NCBI RefSeq assembly: GCF_017876775.1
Contig: NZ_JAGIOP010000001.1
Location: 868,001-932,000, forward strand
Direction of reading: 5' to 3'
DNA length: 64,000 nucleotides
Source of the DNA: Mycolicibacterium lutetiense
Lineage (GTDB): Bacteria; Actinomycetota; Actinomycetes; Mycobacteriales; Mycobacteriaceae
Positions 16,296 through 26,726 of this stretch are shown piece by piece (the stretch's first letter is position 1; each line of letters begins with the position of its first letter). Both the position numbers and the translations under genes were made by a program. The notes beneath the pieces were generated by a model. That model saw only the letters and a program-made list of their open reading frames with translations, was not told the DNA's origin and searched no databases.

Positions 16296-17471
16296 ATGCC
16301 TGAAGCCGTCATCGTGTCCGCGTTGCGTACCCCTATCGGCACAGCCAAGAAGGGAACGCTGCGCGATACCGATGCGTACTCGCTGGCCGACCATGTGGTG
16401 CGGGCGGCGATGGAAAACCTTCCTGCCGACCTCGCCGCGTCGGTCGACGACGTGATTCTGGGCGAGGGGTTGTACGGCGGCGGCGTCATCGCCCGTCATG
16501 CCGCCATTACCGCAGGCCTCACCACGGTCCCCGGTGCATCCATCAATCGGCACTGTGCCGCAGGTCAGGCGGCTGTGCAGACCGCGGCCGCCGGCATCCG
16601 CGCCGGGATGGACCGGTTGATCCTGGCCGGTGGCGTCAACTCGGCCTCGACGTCGCCCCGGTTCATCCGCGCGGCCGGCAGCGCCAAGGACGCCGAGTGG
16701 GTGAACTGGTTCCCACCCACCCATCCGGACCGTCCGGACGCACCGAACATGGACATGTCGATCACGGTCGGCTGGAATGCCGCGGTCAAGGCCGGGGTGA
16801 GCCGTGAGGAGATGGACCAGTGGGCGTTGGACTCGCACCTCAAGGCCATCGCGGCGATTGACGAGGGCCGGTTCAAGGAGGAGATCGTCGGAATCCAGAC
16901 TCCGCACGGGCTGTTCGACACCGACGAGCATCCGCGCCGGGACACCACCTTGGAGAAGTTGGCCGCGCTCAAGCCGCTGCATCCCGAGATCGAAGGATTC
17001 TCCATCACCGCGGGCAATGCGTGCGGGGCCAACGATGCGGCTGCACTGCTCACCATCGCGAGTGACACACTCGGACTACCCGCCTTGGCCACCATCAAGT
17101 CCTGGGCGTCGGTGGGTGTCGACCCCGCGTTCACCGGCCTGGCGCCGGTCGAAGCAATCACGAAAGCCCTTGATCGGGCCGGACTTTCACTGTCCAATGT
17201 GGACCTGTTCGAGATCAACGAGGCCTTCGCGGCGATGTGCGTGGCCACAGTCAAGCTGCTCGGCATCGATCCGGCGATCGTCAACGTCAGCGGCAGCGGA
17301 TGCTCACTGGGTCATCCGGTGGCCGCCACCGGCGCGCGGATGCTGGCCACGATGGTCCACGAGCTGCGCCGACGCGGCGGCGGTATTGGTGTGGCCGCGA
17401 TGTGCGCCGGCGGCGGAATGGGCTCGGCGACCGTCATCGAGGTGGACGGAGCCGCCCCGGCGGCGACATGA
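16296..17471 (+). CDS. Thiolase (acetyl-CoA acyltransferase)
   Basis: This 391-residue thiolase cleaves 3-ketoacyl-CoA with CoA. The acyl-accepting cysteine is Cys87 in NRHCAAGQAA, an unusual context compared with the common CSSGLQA. EINEAFA, the SGSGCSLGHPVAATGARML histidine motif and the CAGGGMG cysteine are all present. The ATG at 16296 has CAGGGAG eight bases upstream, and longer frames would cross the operator. It is coupled by ATGA to meaB. Confidence 0.93.
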   Translation: MPEAVIVSALRTPIGTAKKGTLRDTDAYSLADHVVRAAMENLPADLAASVDDVILGEGLYGGGVIARHAAITAGLTTVPGASINRHCAAGQAAVQTAAAGIRAGMDRLILAGGVNSASTSPRFIRAAGSAKDAEWVNWFPPTHPDRPDAPNMDMSITVGWNAAVKAGVSREEMDQWALDSHLKAIAAIDEGRFKEEIVGIQTPHGLFDTDEHPRRDTTLEKLAALKPLHPEIEGFSITAGNACGANDAAALLTIASDTLGLPALATIKSWASVGVDPAFTGLAPVEAITKALDRAGLSLSNVDLFEINEAFAAMCVATVKLLGIDPAIVNVSGSGCSLGHPVAATGARMLATMVHELRRRGGGIGVAAMCAGGGMGSATVIEVDGAAPAAT

Positions 17472-18376
17472 AATACAGCGCCGTAGGCTTTTTCCCAATG
17501 ACGAAGCACAAGATCGACGAGCTCATCACCGCGGCGCGCGGTGGGTCTCAGCGTGCCGTCGGGCGCCTGCTGAGCCTGGTCGAAAGTGACCGTCGCGACG
17601 AGGTTCTCGCAGTGCTGGGTCCCTCGTCGCCGCGCGTCATCGGGATTACCGGCCCGCCCGGGGCCGGAAAGTCGACGACCGTCGGCGTTCTCGTCGGCGC
17701 CTACCGGGAGCGCGGTCTGCGGGTCGCCGTGCTCGCGGTGGACCCGTCGTCCCCGTACAGCGGGGGAGCGCTGCTGGGAGACCGGATCCGGATGGCGGCC
17801 CACATCAACGACCCCGACGTGTTGATCCGCTCGGTGGCCACCCGTGGACATCTGGGCGGGCTGGCCGCCGCCGTGCCGGCGGCGATCAGGCTGCTGGCCG
17901 CGCTGTCCTACGACCTGATCGTCCTGGAGACCGTGGGTGTGGGGCAGTCGGAGATCGAGATCGCCGCGATCGCCGATCCGACCGTGGTGATCCTCAATCC
18001 CGGTGCGGGGGACGCGGTGCAGGCCGCCAAAGCCGGTCTGCTGGAGGTCGCCGACCTGGTGGTGGTGAACAAGGCGGACCGTGAGGGTGCCGATCAGACT
18101 GCCCGTGATCTGCGGGCAGAGGCTCATGTTCCGGTGCTCAAACTCGTTGCGGCCCAAGGGGAGGGCCTGGCCGAGCTGGTCGAGGCCATCGACGCGCACC
18201 ACCGTGCCGACACTCCGGAGCGTCGTAGCGCGCGGGCCAGGACCCAGATCTTGTCACTGGCCCAGACCTTGCTGCGCAACCACGCGGAGTTGGACGGGCT
18301 GGCCACCGCGGTGGCCGACGGCACCACCGACCCGTACACGGCGGCAGCGCAATTGATTGCCGACTCAGTCCGCTGA
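17468..18376 (+). CDS. meaB: MeaB-type GTPase chaperone of the B12 mutase
   Basis: This 302-residue G3E-family GTPase of the MeaB/ArgK group loads and protects adenosylcobalamin in acyl-CoA mutases. The Walker A motif GPPGAGKST is at 62-70, DPSSPYSGGALLGDRIRM is the switch I region, ETVGVGQSE is at 154-162, and NKAD at 201-204 gives GTP specificity. Numbering uses the ATG overlapping the thiolase stop; MTKHKIDELI from 17498 is an equally plausible start. Its partner is probably the mutase at 6.1-8.1 kb, about 9 kb away but with the same operator type upstream. Confidence 0.93.
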   Translation: MKYSAVGFFPMTKHKIDELITAARGGSQRAVGRLLSLVESDRRDEVLAVLGPSSPRVIGITGPPGAGKSTTVGVLVGAYRERGLRVAVLAVDPSSPYSGGALLGDRIRMAAHINDPDVLIRSVATRGHLGGLAAAVPAAIRLLAALSYDLIVLETVGVGQSEIEIAAIADPTVVILNPGAGDAVQAAKAGLLEVADLVVVNKADREGADQTARDLRAEAHVPVLKLVAAQGEGLAELVEAIDAHHRADTPERRSARARTQILSLAQTLLRNHAELDGLATAVADGTTDPYTAAAQLIADSVR

Positions 18377-18946
18377 GTCGGGGAGCGCGATCACCCGCCG
18401 CATGGTGGCGAGCAGTTCGGCCTGCAGGGCCTCGTCGTCGAGGTCGGCTACCAGTGGATGCATCACCGCCACGCTGATGACCCCGGACAGCACGGCCGCA
18501 TGGACCCTCGCGGAGTCTCCCGACTGGTCGCCCAGCATCGCCGCGTAGAGCCGGTCGATGAACTGCTGAAACGGCTCGTGTTCGGCCAACAGGCGGACCA
18601 CTACCGGGTCGAATTGCAGTGTGCTGGCGGCACGGCGACGCGATACCGCCATGGCGATCACCCGGGTGAGCAGGATTTCGCGGGCCCGGGTGGGTGACCC
18701 TTCGGCCTCGGCCGCCTCCAGCGACTCCTCCAGCTGGCCGAGTTCGCGCTCGGTGAGCGCGATGACGATGGCTTCCTTCGTCTTGAACTGGTGGTAGACC
18801 GCGGATTTCGTGACCCCGATGGTGTCGGCGATCATCTGCAGCGACGTGCCACTGACCCCGTGCTCGGCGATCAGCTCCAGAGCCGCATCGAGGATGCGGG
18901 TCTGCGCAGCGCTGCGCGGGGCCCAGAGCGCGTCTCGAGCAGTCAC
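18365..18946 (-). CDS. TetR-family transcriptional regulator
   Basis: This 193-residue regulator has an N-terminal helix-turn-helix around residues 28-55 (TSLQMIADTIGVTKSAVYHQFKTK). The ligand domain is unassigned. The start is GTG, six bases after the flavoprotein gene, so it is expressed as the tail of an IclR-flavoprotein-TetR leftward run. Its 3' end overlaps the end of meaB by 12 bases. No palindrome lies directly at its own start, so any target is probably upstream of the operon or elsewhere in the cluster. Confidence 0.9.
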   Translation of the reverse strand: MTARDALWAPRSAAQTRILDAALELIAEHGVSGTSLQMIADTIGVTKSAVYHQFKTKEAIVIALTERELGQLEESLEAAEAEGSPTRAREILLTRVIAMAVSRRRAASTLQFDPVVVRLLAEHEPFQQFIDRLYAAMLGDQSGDSARVHAAVLSGVISVAVMHPLVADLDDEALQAELLATMRRVIALPDSAD

Positions 18947-18951
18947 CGAAA

Positions 18952-20583
18952 TCAGCTGACCGACTTGCCGGTTGCTGCGGTGTATCCGCTGCGGTAGCCG
19001 AACACCATCGCGGGCCCCAGCGTGCCACCGGCCCCGCCGTACGCCTTGCCTGTCACCCCGCCCATCGCGTTGCCCGCGGCGAACAAGCCTGGGATGGGGG
19101 AGCCGTTGACGTGCAGGACACGGCCGTCTCGGTCGGTGCGCGGGCCACCCTTGGTGCCCATCGCGCCGATCTTGACCGGCACCGCGTAGAACGGCGCGGT
19201 GTCGAGTGGACCCAGCGTCTGCCCGGCCGGGGTGGCTGCCGAATTGTCGCCCCAGTAGCCGTCGTACGCACTGGATCCGCGGCCGAAGTCGGGGTCGACC
19301 TCGCCCGCGACGCTGTCATTCCAGCGGTGCAGCGTCTCGGCCAGGCCCACCGGGTCGATACCGGTCTTGGCGCCGAGTTCGGCGAGGGTGGCTGATTCGC
19401 AGAACCAGTCCGGTACCGCCTCGCCGGGTTCGACGCCGAGGAAGCCGTAGCGCTGCAGGTGCACGGAATCGAAGACGATCCAGGCCGGATCGTTGGCGTA
19501 CCCGAGCTTGGGGTCGAGGTACTGGAAGGCGCCGGCCATGGAGTTGTATTCGCCTGCCTCATTGAGGAAGCGCTTGCCGGCCCGGTTGACGATGACACTG
19601 CGCGGGCGGGTGCGTTCCAGCCGCACGCTGCGGCTGCGTGGATGTCCGTCGATGGTGTCGCCGGGGATCTGCACGATCGGAACCCACCATGCCTCACCCA
19701 TGTTGGCCAGGTCGGCACCGTGCGACATGGCCATGCGCAGTCCGTCACCGGTGTTGTTCGGTGGCGACACCGCACCGCGCATCGGCCCGCGCAGGTAGGC
19801 CTCAACCAGGGTGGCGTCCCATTCGAATCCACCGGTGGCCAGCACCACGCCGCTGCGGGCACGCACGGTGATATCTGCTCCGTCGACACGGATGTGCACG
19901 CCTTCGATGCCGTCGGCGTCACCGATCAGCTCGACGGCACGGGCCTCGGTGACCGGCTGGATACCGCGGTCGAGCAGCCCGCGCAGCAGTCCGGCGATCA
20001 GTGCGGTGCCCGCCACACACAGGTCGGCCTCGGGATCCTCGTAGACGGCGTGGATACGGGCCCGGGTTTCCGCGTCGATGCCCACATTGCTGAAATCGGC
20101 AGGGAAGGAGGTGATCCGGTCCCGCCAGGTGCCGAGCTTGCCCTGATCCACCGGACCCGCGCTCAGTGAGCGGCCACCACCGGGGCGCCCGCCGGGCAGT
20201 TCGGGCTTGTAATCGGGAAAGCCTTCGGCGACGGCGAAGCGCAGCTCACTGTGTTCCTCGACGAAGTCGAGCATCGTCTGGCCGGTCCGGACGAAGGTGT
20301 CCACCAGATCGGAATCCATGTAGCCCAGTGATTGGGCCTGCAGGTAGTCCACCGCGTCCGAAACCGGCAGCGGACCGTCGGCGCTGCGGTCGTGGGCGGG
20401 GATCCATACGATGCCGCCGGAGACCGCGGTCGTGCCGCCGACCGTCGGTGCCTTCTCGTAGATCGCGACCGATGCGCCGTTGACCGCGGCAGTCAGCGCC
20501 GCGGTGAGTCCGGCGCCCCCGCTGCCCAGCACGATGACGTCGACCTCGTCATCCCAGTCATATTCGGTACGGGTCACTGTCAT
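18952..20583 (-). CDS. FAD-dependent dehydrogenase, 3-ketosteroid delta1-dehydrogenase-like
   Basis: This 543-residue flavoprotein of the succinate dehydrogenase/KstD family has an N-terminal dinucleotide fold VIVLGSGGAGLTAAL near residues 16-30. It also has GGTTAVSGGIVWIP, VVLATGGFEWD and the C-terminal GNAMGGVTGKAYGGAGGTLGPAMVFGYRSG that completes the FAD site. Known relatives remove two hydrogens from a cyclic ketone (3-ketosteroids) or reduce double bonds. It stands between the IclR and TetR genes, close to the mhp set. I infer ring dehydrogenation leading toward a phenol, but the substrate is not proven. Confidence 0.9.
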   Translation of the reverse strand: MTVTRTEYDWDDEVDVIVLGSGGAGLTAALTAAVNGASVAIYEKAPTVGGTTAVSGGIVWIPAHDRSADGPLPVSDAVDYLQAQSLGYMDSDLVDTFVRTGQTMLDFVEEHSELRFAVAEGFPDYKPELPGGRPGGGRSLSAGPVDQGKLGTWRDRITSFPADFSNVGIDAETRARIHAVYEDPEADLCVAGTALIAGLLRGLLDRGIQPVTEARAVELIGDADGIEGVHIRVDGADITVRARSGVVLATGGFEWDATLVEAYLRGPMRGAVSPPNNTGDGLRMAMSHGADLANMGEAWWVPIVQIPGDTIDGHPRSRSVRLERTRPRSVIVNRAGKRFLNEAGEYNSMAGAFQYLDPKLGYANDPAWIVFDSVHLQRYGFLGVEPGEAVPDWFCESATLAELGAKTGIDPVGLAETLHRWNDSVAGEVDPDFGRGSSAYDGYWGDNSAATPAGQTLGPLDTAPFYAVPVKIGAMGTKGGPRTDRDGRVLHVNGSPIPGLFAAGNAMGGVTGKAYGGAGGTLGPAMVFGYRSGYTAATGKSVS

Positions 20584-20589
20584 TCCCTT

Positions 20590-21315
20590 TCAGTACAGGA
20601 TCGCCGATAGTTCGTTCGCTGCTCGGACCACCGCGTCCTTGCCGCCCAGTACGACGTCTTCGCGGTGCGAGATCAGGTTGATGCAGGTGGGCGGCGACGG
20701 CAGGCGTCGACGCACGGGTACCGCAAGGCCATAGGTGTCCGGTTCGATCTCGCCGTGGGTGATCACCCAGCCCTGTTCGCGGGTTTCGCGGACCAGTTCG
20801 CGTTCACCGGGACGTGGCGGCATGCTCGCCAGCAGCGCGGCCCCGGCCGCGCCGCGGTCGAGGGGGTGCCGGCTGCCTTCGTGGAAGGACAGTTGGTAGA
20901 ACACCTGCGTCGGGACGATGACCGCCACGGCTACCTGCTGATCACCCTCGGCCACCAGCAGGGACACCGTGCTGCCGAGCTCGTCGGCCAGTGCGCGCAG
21001 GGTCGGGACGCTGAGTTGGCGCATGTTGTTGTCGAAGGACGAACCGAGTGCGACCAGCCCGGCGCCGGGCCGGTAGCGCCCGTCTTCACCCTTTGTCACA
21101 TAACGGAATTGGCTCAGGGTGGCCAGCAGCCGGTAGGCGATCGTGCGATGGGCTCCGACGTGGTCGGCGACCTGTTGCACGGTGAGCCCGGTCGGGGCTG
21201 CGGCGATGGCCGCGAGCGCGCTCAGTCCGCGCGCCAGCGTCTGCGAACCGGGTGCTCCGGTGGGAGTGCCGTCGGTCTTCGATGGTGCCTGCGGCTGGGT
21301 TGCCTTGGCCGGCAT
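20590..21315 (-). CDS. IclR-family transcriptional regulator
   Basis: This 241-residue IclR-type regulator has an N-terminal winged helix-turn-helix at about 25-80 (ALAAIAAAPTGLTVQQVADH, then GAHRTIAYRLLATLSQF). An effector-binding domain follows, with SVSLLVAEGDQQVAVAVI and the SRHPLDRGAAGAALLAS motif of the family. IclR proteins often control aromatic-acid operons such as mhp. It is divergent from the mhpC-mhpA-mhpB operon, so it is the natural candidate for local control, alongside the GAGAAT palindrome in the shared promoter. Confidence 0.92.
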   Translation of the reverse strand: MPAKATQPQAPSKTDGTPTGAPGSQTLARGLSALAAIAAAPTGLTVQQVADHVGAHRTIAYRLLATLSQFRYVTKGEDGRYRPGAGLVALGSSFDNNMRQLSVPTLRALADELGSTVSLLVAEGDQQVAVAVIVPTQVFYQLSFHEGSRHPLDRGAAGAALLASMPPRPGERELVRETREQGWVITHGEIEPDTYGLAVPVRRRLPSPPTCINLISHREDVVLGGKDAVVRAANELSAILY

Positions 21316-21409
21316 CGCGCCCCTCCTTGACAGATAGAACCGCGAGAGTGATGCTCTGATAATAATGCACGTGGGTGTGCGCTATGTGAGCAAAGTGCTT
21401 ACAAATTCG

Positions 21410-21424
21410 GAGAATATCATTCTC
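21410..21424. promoter_or_regulatory. Regulon operator, perfect GAGAAT-ATC-ATTCTC
   Basis: This perfect palindrome lies 21 bases before the mhpC-like start, in the divergent region with iclR. A degenerate relative (GAGAGT-GAT-GCTCTG) is at 21344-21358, close to the iclR start. The flank ATTCGG before the core recurs at 36.69 kb. Confidence 0.8.
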
Positions 21425-21445
21425 CCAACCTCCGGAGAGGGGATC

Positions 21446-22360
21446 ATGACTAGCACTGCCGCCGGACCGGTATCCGGCTCCGTTTCGGCTCCCGGGCACG
21501 AGAGTGTCTGGGCTGACCTGCAGGGCGTGGCGTTCTCGCAGGGCTACCTCGATGTGGGCGGGGTCCGTACCCGCTACTTGCATGCCGGTGACCGGAAACT
21601 TCCTGTGCTGGTTCTGCTGCACGGTTCGGGCGGCCATGCCGAGGCCTACGTGCGCAATCTGGAATCCCACGCCGAGCATTTCTCGACCTGGTCGATCGAC
21701 ATGCTCGGTCATGGCTACACCGACAAGCCGGGCCACCCGCTGGAGGTGTCGCACTACGTCGATCACCTGATCGGCTTCCTCGACGCCATCGGTGCGCAGC
21801 GAGCCCACATCTCGGGTGAATCGCTGGGCGGTTGGGTGGCGGCGCGGGCCGCTGCCGATCATCCCGACCGCATCGACCGGTTGGTCCTCAACACCGCCGG
21901 TGGATCGCAGGCCGATCCCGAGGTGATGAAGCGGATCATCATGCTGTCGATGGCGGCCGCCGAGAACCCGACGTGGGAAACCGTGCAGGCCCGGATCAAA
22001 TGGTTGATGGCCGACAAGACAAAGGATTACGACGACATCGTGGCCAGCCGGCAGGCCGTGTACCGCCAGCCCGGTTTCGTGGGCGCGATGAGCGATATCA
22101 TGGCACTGCAGGATCCGGAGATCCGCGCACGGAACCTGCTGGGGGAGAAGGAATACGGCTCGATCACCGCGCCGACCCTGGTGTTGTGGACCAGTGACGA
22201 CCCGACCGCGGACGTCAGCGAAGGTCGGCGCATCGCCTCGATGATCCCGGGTGCGGCATTCGAGGTGATGCCGGATTGTGGGCACTGGCCGCAGTACGAA
22301 GACCCCGAGACCTTCAACCGCCTGCATCTGGACTTTCTGCTGGGGACCTCGCGTGACTGA
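21446..22360 (+). CDS. mhpC: Alpha/beta hydrolase, MhpC-like meta-cleavage product hydrolase
   Basis: This 304-residue alpha/beta hydrolase has the nucleophile Ser126 in GESLGG, the oxyanion-loop motif [12 protein letters not shown] near 58-68, a probable acid Asp in WTSDDPT, and the catalytic His in CGHWPQYE. In the mhp pathway this enzyme hydrolyses the C-C bond of the ring-fission product. The assignment rests on family likeness plus direct linkage to mhpA and mhpB. The start at 21446 has GGAGAGGGG before it. It overlaps mhpA by eight bases. Confidence 0.85.
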   Translation: MTSTAAGPVSGSVSAPGHESVWADLQGVAFSQGYLDVGGVRTRYLHAGDRKLPVLVLLHGSGGHAEAYVRNLESHAEHFSTWSIDMLGHGYTDKPGHPLEVSHYVDHLIGFLDAIGAQRAHISGESLGGWVAARAAADHPDRIDRLVLNTAGGSQADPEVMKRIIMLSMAAAENPTWETVQARIKWLMADKTKDYDDIVASRQAVYRQPGFVGAMSDIMALQDPEIRARNLLGEKEYGSITAPTLVLWTSDDPTADVSEGRRIASMIPGAAFEVMPDCGHWPQYEDPETFNRLHLDFLLGTSRD

Positions 22361-24035
22361 CCAAGTGGTCGACGTCATCATCGTCGGGGCTGGGCCGGTT
22401 GGCCTGACCCTGGCGAATGTCCTTGGAATCCAGGGTGTCCGGACACTCGTGGTGGAGGAACGCGACACGCTCATCGACTACCCGCGTGGTGTCGGCCTCG
22501 ATGACGAATCGCTGCGTACCTTCCAGTCCATCGGGCTGGTGGAGGGGATTCTTCCGCACACGGTGCCCAATCAGATCCTGCGGTTCTACGACGGCAACCG
22601 CCGGTTGCTGGCCGAAATGGCTCCCCCGGATGCCCGATTCGGCTGGCCCAAGCGCAACGGATTCGTTCAGCCGCTGGTCGACGCGCAGCTGCTGGCCGGG
22701 CTGGACCGGTTCGACCACGTGCAGGTGGCCTGGGGGCGTCGGATGGATTCGGCCGTCGAGACCGCCGACGGGGTGAAAGTCGACTTCGGTCCGGAGATCC
22801 CCACGGTACAGGCGCGCTACCTGGTCGGGTGCGACGGCGGACGCAGTGTCACCCGCCGCATCGCGGGGGTGTCGTTCGACGGCACAACGTCGGCGACTCG
22901 CTGGGTGGTGGTGGATCTGGCCAATGATCCACTGGGGCATCCCAACAGCGAGGTCGGTGCCGATCCGGACCGGCCGTACGCATCAATTTCGATCGCCCAC
23001 GGTATCCGCCGGTTCGAGTTCATGATCCACGCCGACGAAACCGACGAGCAGGCGGAAGATCCCGAGTTCGTGGCCCGGCTGCTGGCCCCGTACGTCCCAC
23101 ATCCCGACAAGGTCGACGTGATCCGTCGCCGCGTCTACACCCACCATTCCCGCATCGCGGGGAACTTCCGCAAGGGCCGGTTCCTGCTGGCCGGCGATGC
23201 CGCGCACCTGATGCCGGTGTGGCAGGGGCAGGGCTACAACAGCGGTATCCGCGACGCGGCCAACCTGGGCTGGAAGCTGGCCGCGGTGGTCAACGGCCAG
23301 GCCGGCGATGCGCTGCTGGACAGTTACGACACCGAGCGTCGCAAGCACGCCCGGGCGATGATCGACCTGTCCACGTTGGTGGGACGGGTCATCTCGCCCA
23401 CCAACCGCAAGGTCGCGGTGTTGCGGGACAAGCTCATTCGCGGTGCTTCGGTGGTTCCGGCGCTCAAGCGCTACGTACTCGAGATGCGGTTCAAGCCGAT
23501 GCCGCGCTACGAGCAGGGCGCGGTCTACCACCCGAAGCCGCCGACGGCCGACTCGCCCGTGGGCACCTTGTTCATCCAACCTCGGGTCGATACCCGCGAA
23601 CAGTCGAACGTGCTCCTCGATGACGTGATCGGACTGAACTTCGCGGTGCTGTGCTGGAACAACAATCCTCGCGCGCTGCTCGGCGAGGAGGCCTATGAAC
23701 GCTGGAAAGCGCTGGGCGCGACGTTCATTGCCGCCCGGCCGCAGACCCAGCTGTTCTGGACCGGGCACGACGCCGACCACGATGACGGGTCCGTGGTGAT
23801 CGTCGGGGACTGTACGGGCGCGCTGAAATCGTGGTTCGACGTACACGCTGAATCGGTGCTGGTGCTGCGCCCGGACCGGTGTATCGCCGGGGCCGACATC
23901 GCCCAGCGCGCCCCAGAGCTCAGCGCAGCCTTGTTCGACGTCCTGCATCTGATGGAGGGAGGAGTGAACGGTGCCAGTAGCCCTGTGCTGTATGTCCCAC
24001 AGCCCACTGCTGAATCTTCCGGGACCGTCGGCTGA
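22353..24035 (+). CDS. mhpA: FAD-dependent phenol hydroxylase, MhpA-like
   Basis: This 560-residue class A flavoprotein monooxygenase is like 3-(3-hydroxyphenyl)propionate hydroxylase. The FAD-binding [12 protein letters not shown] is near the N-terminus, the DG motif is [11 protein letters not shown], and the GD motif is [22 protein letters not shown] thioredoxin-like C-terminal domain fits the length. It should ortho-hydroxylate a phenolic ring with NAD(P)H and oxygen to a catechol. The GTG at 22353 overlaps mhpC; the 3' end overlaps mhpB by 65 bases. Confidence 0.9.
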   Translation: MTDQVVDVIIVGAGPVGLTLANVLGIQGVRTLVVEERDTLIDYPRGVGLDDESLRTFQSIGLVEGILPHTVPNQILRFYDGNRRLLAEMAPPDARFGWPKRNGFVQPLVDAQLLAGLDRFDHVQVAWGRRMDSAVETADGVKVDFGPEIPTVQARYLVGCDGGRSVTRRIAGVSFDGTTSATRWVVVDLANDPLGHPNSEVGADPDRPYASISIAHGIRRFEFMIHADETDEQAEDPEFVARLLAPYVPHPDKVDVIRRRVYTHHSRIAGNFRKGRFLLAGDAAHLMPVWQGQGYNSGIRDAANLGWKLAAVVNGQAGDALLDSYDTERRKHARAMIDLSTLVGRVISPTNRKVAVLRDKLIRGASVVPALKRYVLEMRFKPMPRYEQGAVYHPKPPTADSPVGTLFIQPRVDTREQSNVLLDDVIGLNFAVLCWNNNPRALLGEEAYERWKALGATFIAARPQTQLFWTGHDADHDDGSVVIVGDCTGALKSWFDVHAESVLVLRPDRCIAGADIAQRAPELSAALFDVLHLMEGGVNGASSPVLYVPQPTAESSGTVG

Positions 24036-24915
24036 GCTCCTCGACGAGATCGGCTCGGCGCTCGGTCGTGCTCGTGACTTTGTTACCGACTACGACCCTG
24101 AACTGGTCGTGACCTTCTCCCCGGATCATTACAACGGGTTCTTCTACCGGCTGATGCCCCCGTTCTGTATCGGCACCGCCGCGTCCGGAGTCGGGGACTA
24201 CGGAACGCACCAGGGTGCGCTGGACGTCGCAGGCGACATCGCGCAGCAATGCGCGGAGGCGGTGTGGGAGTCCGGTGTCGACATTGCGATCTCGACGAGC
24301 ATGGATGTCGACCACGGCACCGTGCAGCCGCTGCAGGAGTTGTTCGGCGAGGCGACCGCGCATCCCGTCGTGCCGATCTTCATCAACTCGGTGGCCACAC
24401 CGCTGGGGCCGTTGTCGCGCTCCCGCGCACTCGGTGCAGCCGTCGGCACGTTCCTGGGCACCCTCGACAAGCGGGTGCTGGTGCTGGGATCCGGTGGCCT
24501 GTCACATGACCCGCCGGTGCCTACGCTGGCCACCGCACCGCCGGCCGCGCTGGACCGGATCGTGCACGGGGCCCCGATGACCGACCAACAGCGGATGGCC
24601 CGGCAGAGCGCGGTGAGCCAGGCTGCGCACGACTTCGCACACGGTGACAGTGCGTTACGGCCGCTGAACCCGGAGTGGGACCACGGCCTGCTGGAGATCT
24701 TCGACGAGGGCCGGCTGACCGATCTGGACAGCTGGTCCAATGGCTTCATCGCCAGCGAAGGGGGTAACTCGGCGCACGAAATCCGCACCTGGGTAGCCGC
24801 ATTCGCGGCGCTCGCAGCCAGTGGGCCGTACCGGACCGGAAATCACTTCTACCGGGCGGCACCGGAATTGATCGCAGGATTCGCAATCAGGACGGCGGTA
24901 GGGATCGCAGCATGA
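23971..24915 (+). CDS. mhpB: Extradiol catechol dioxygenase, MhpB-type (LigB superfamily)
   Basis: This 314-residue Fe(II) extradiol dioxygenase is clearly related along its length to 2,3-dihydroxyphenylpropionate 1,2-dioxygenase. It starts [12 protein letters not shown] and contains [29 protein letters not shown] (His115) and [12 protein letters not shown] (His179). These two histidines occupy the places of the essential residues of the E. coli enzyme. It opens the catechol ring next to the hydroxyls. The GTG start has GGAGGAG before it, inside the end of mhpA. Confidence 0.95.
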   Translation: MPVALCCMSHSPLLNLPGPSAELLDEIGSALGRARDFVTDYDPELVVTFSPDHYNGFFYRLMPPFCIGTAASGVGDYGTHQGALDVAGDIAQQCAEAVWESGVDIAISTSMDVDHGTVQPLQELFGEATAHPVVPIFINSVATPLGPLSRSRALGAAVGTFLGTLDKRVLVLGSGGLSHDPPVPTLATAPPAALDRIVHGAPMTDQQRMARQSAVSQAAHDFAHGDSALRPLNPEWDHGLLEIFDEGRLTDLDSWSNGFIASEGGNSAHEIRTWVAAFAALAASGPYRTGNHFYRAAPELIAGFAIRTAVGIAA

Positions 24916-26726
24916 CTTCAGACACCACTGCACAGACGGCCGATGAGGGCTTCGACGAAACGGTGGACGTGCTCGTCGTCGGTTCCGGGGGCGGCGGCAT
25001 GACGGCTGCGCTGGCGGCCGATGCGGCCGGCCTCAAAACCCTCGTGGTCGAAAAGTCCTCCCACTTCGGCGGTTCCACCGCACTTTCCGGTGGCGGTATC
25101 TGGGTGCCCGGGGCGCCGTCGCAGCGCCGGGCCGGTTATGTGCCCTCACCGGACGGGGTGTTCGACTACCTCAAGCAGATCACCGAGGGCACCGTCAGCG
25201 ATGCCAGGCTGCGCAAGTACGTCGAGGCCGCACCCGAGATGATGGACTTTCTCGAGCACAACAGCGACTGGTTCGAGTTCGTCTGGAAGCCCGGCTACGC
25301 CGATTACTACCCGGAGCTGCCGGGTGGCTCCGCCCAGGGCAGCACGATCAATGTTCCGGAAATCGATCTGCGCCGGCTCGGCGAGCACGAGCAGGAGTTG
25401 CTGGCCCCGTTGGCGCTGGCCCCCAGGGGAATCTGGTTTGCCCCCAAGGATCTTCGGCTGTTCTACCAGGTCAGGCAGAACTGGCGCGGCAAGGCAGTGC
25501 TGCTGAAACTCATCTGGCGGATGGTGCGGGCCCGGGTGTTCGGTGACCGGATGGCGGCGATCGGCCAGTCGCTGTCCGCCCGGATGCGGCTGGCGCTCAA
25601 GCAGCACGACGTCCCGCTGTGGCTGGACGCGCCGATGACCTCGCTGATCTCCGGTGCGGACGGCGCGGTGCTGGGCGCGGTCATCGAAAGAGATGGGCGG
25701 GCGGTCAGAATCCAGGCCACCGGGGGAGTGATCCTGGCCTCCGGCGGCTTCGACCATGACATGGCGTGGCGTAAGGAACATCTGCCGCTGCTCGAGAAGG
25801 ATTGGAGTTTCGGCAATCCGGCGGCCACCGGTGACGGTATCCGGGCCGGTGAGAAGGCCGGCGCCGCGACCGAACTGCTCGATGAGGCGTGGTGGTTCCC
25901 GGCCATCTGCTGGCCCGACGGACGGCTGCAGTTCATGCTCAACGAGCGGATGATGCCGTCGCAGTTCGTGGTCAACGGCGAGGGCAAGCGGTTCATCAAC
26001 GAGGCTGCGCCCTATATGGACTTCGCCCACGCCATGATCGAGGGACAGCAGTCCGGTATCGACCACATCCCGTGCTGGCTCGTCACCGACATCGACTCGT
26101 TTCACCGTTACGTGGTGGGCGGGCACCTGCCCATCCCCAAGATCCCGTTCGCGCCGGTTCCCACCGGGCGCAAGGTTCCGCAGGCCTGGATGGACTCCGG
26201 CGTCGTGGTCGAAGCGCACAGCTGGGCGGAGTTGGCCGGTAAAATCGGTGTGCCGGAACAGAATCTGCGGGCAACCGCCGAGCGGTTCAACCAGTTGGCG
26301 CACAGCGGGCACGACGACGACTTCAACCGCGGCGACAGCGCGTACGACAACTACTACGGGGACCCGACCCTGCCGAACCCCAATCTGCGTCCACTCGGCA
26401 AGCCGCCGTACTACGCATTCCAGATCATCCTCGGCGACCTGGGCACCTCCGGCGGGCTGCGCACCGACGAGTATGCCCGGGTCCTGCGTGCCGACGAGTC
26501 GGCCGTGGCCGGGTTGTATGCGGTGGGCAACGTCTCGGCGGCGGTCATGGGCCGCAGCTACGCCGGCGCGGGCGCAACGATCGGGCCCGCGATGACCTTC
26601 GGGTATGTGGCAGCCAGACACATCGCCGATCTCCAAGCTGAACAGCTTGTCGCACAACCTGCTTCACACACCGTCAATCATCAAGTCCAGGACAACGTCA
26701 GCAACACCCCAGGAGGAAACCGATGA
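24912..26726 (+). CDS. FAD-dependent dehydrogenase, 3-ketosteroid delta1-dehydrogenase-like
   Basis: This second flavoprotein of the KstD/fumarate reductase family has 604 residues. The FAD-binding [18 protein letters not shown] is at 19-36, followed by [15 protein letters not shown] and [13 protein letters not shown]. The C-terminal [27 protein letters not shown] completes the cofactor site. It is larger than the 18.9-kb homologue, with an extra region around residues 150-230. It overlaps mhpB and the next LLM gene by four bases each, so it belongs to the mhp operon. I infer alicyclic ring oxidation feeding MhpA. Confidence 0.9.
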   Translation: MTSDTTAQTADEGFDETVDVLVVGSGGGGMTAALAADAAGLKTLVVEKSSHFGGSTALSGGGIWVPGAPSQRRAGYVPSPDGVFDYLKQITEGTVSDARLRKYVEAAPEMMDFLEHNSDWFEFVWKPGYADYYPELPGGSAQGSTINVPEIDLRRLGEHEQELLAPLALAPRGIWFAPKDLRLFYQVRQNWRGKAVLLKLIWRMVRARVFGDRMAAIGQSLSARMRLALKQHDVPLWLDAPMTSLISGADGAVLGAVIERDGRAVRIQATGGVILASGGFDHDMAWRKEHLPLLEKDWSFGNPAATGDGIRAGEKAGAATELLDEAWWFPAICWPDGRLQFMLNERMMPSQFVVNGEGKRFINEAAPYMDFAHAMIEGQQSGIDHIPCWLVTDIDSFHRYVVGGHLPIPKIPFAPVPTGRKVPQAWMDSGVVVEAHSWAELAGKIGVPEQNLRATAERFNQLAHSGHDDDFNRGDSAYDNYYGDPTLPNPNLRPLGKPPYYAFQIILGDLGTSGGLRTDEYARVLRADESAVAGLYAVGNVSAAVMGRSYAGAGATIGPAMTFGYVAARHIADLQAEQLVAQPASHTVNHQVQDNVSNTPGGNR

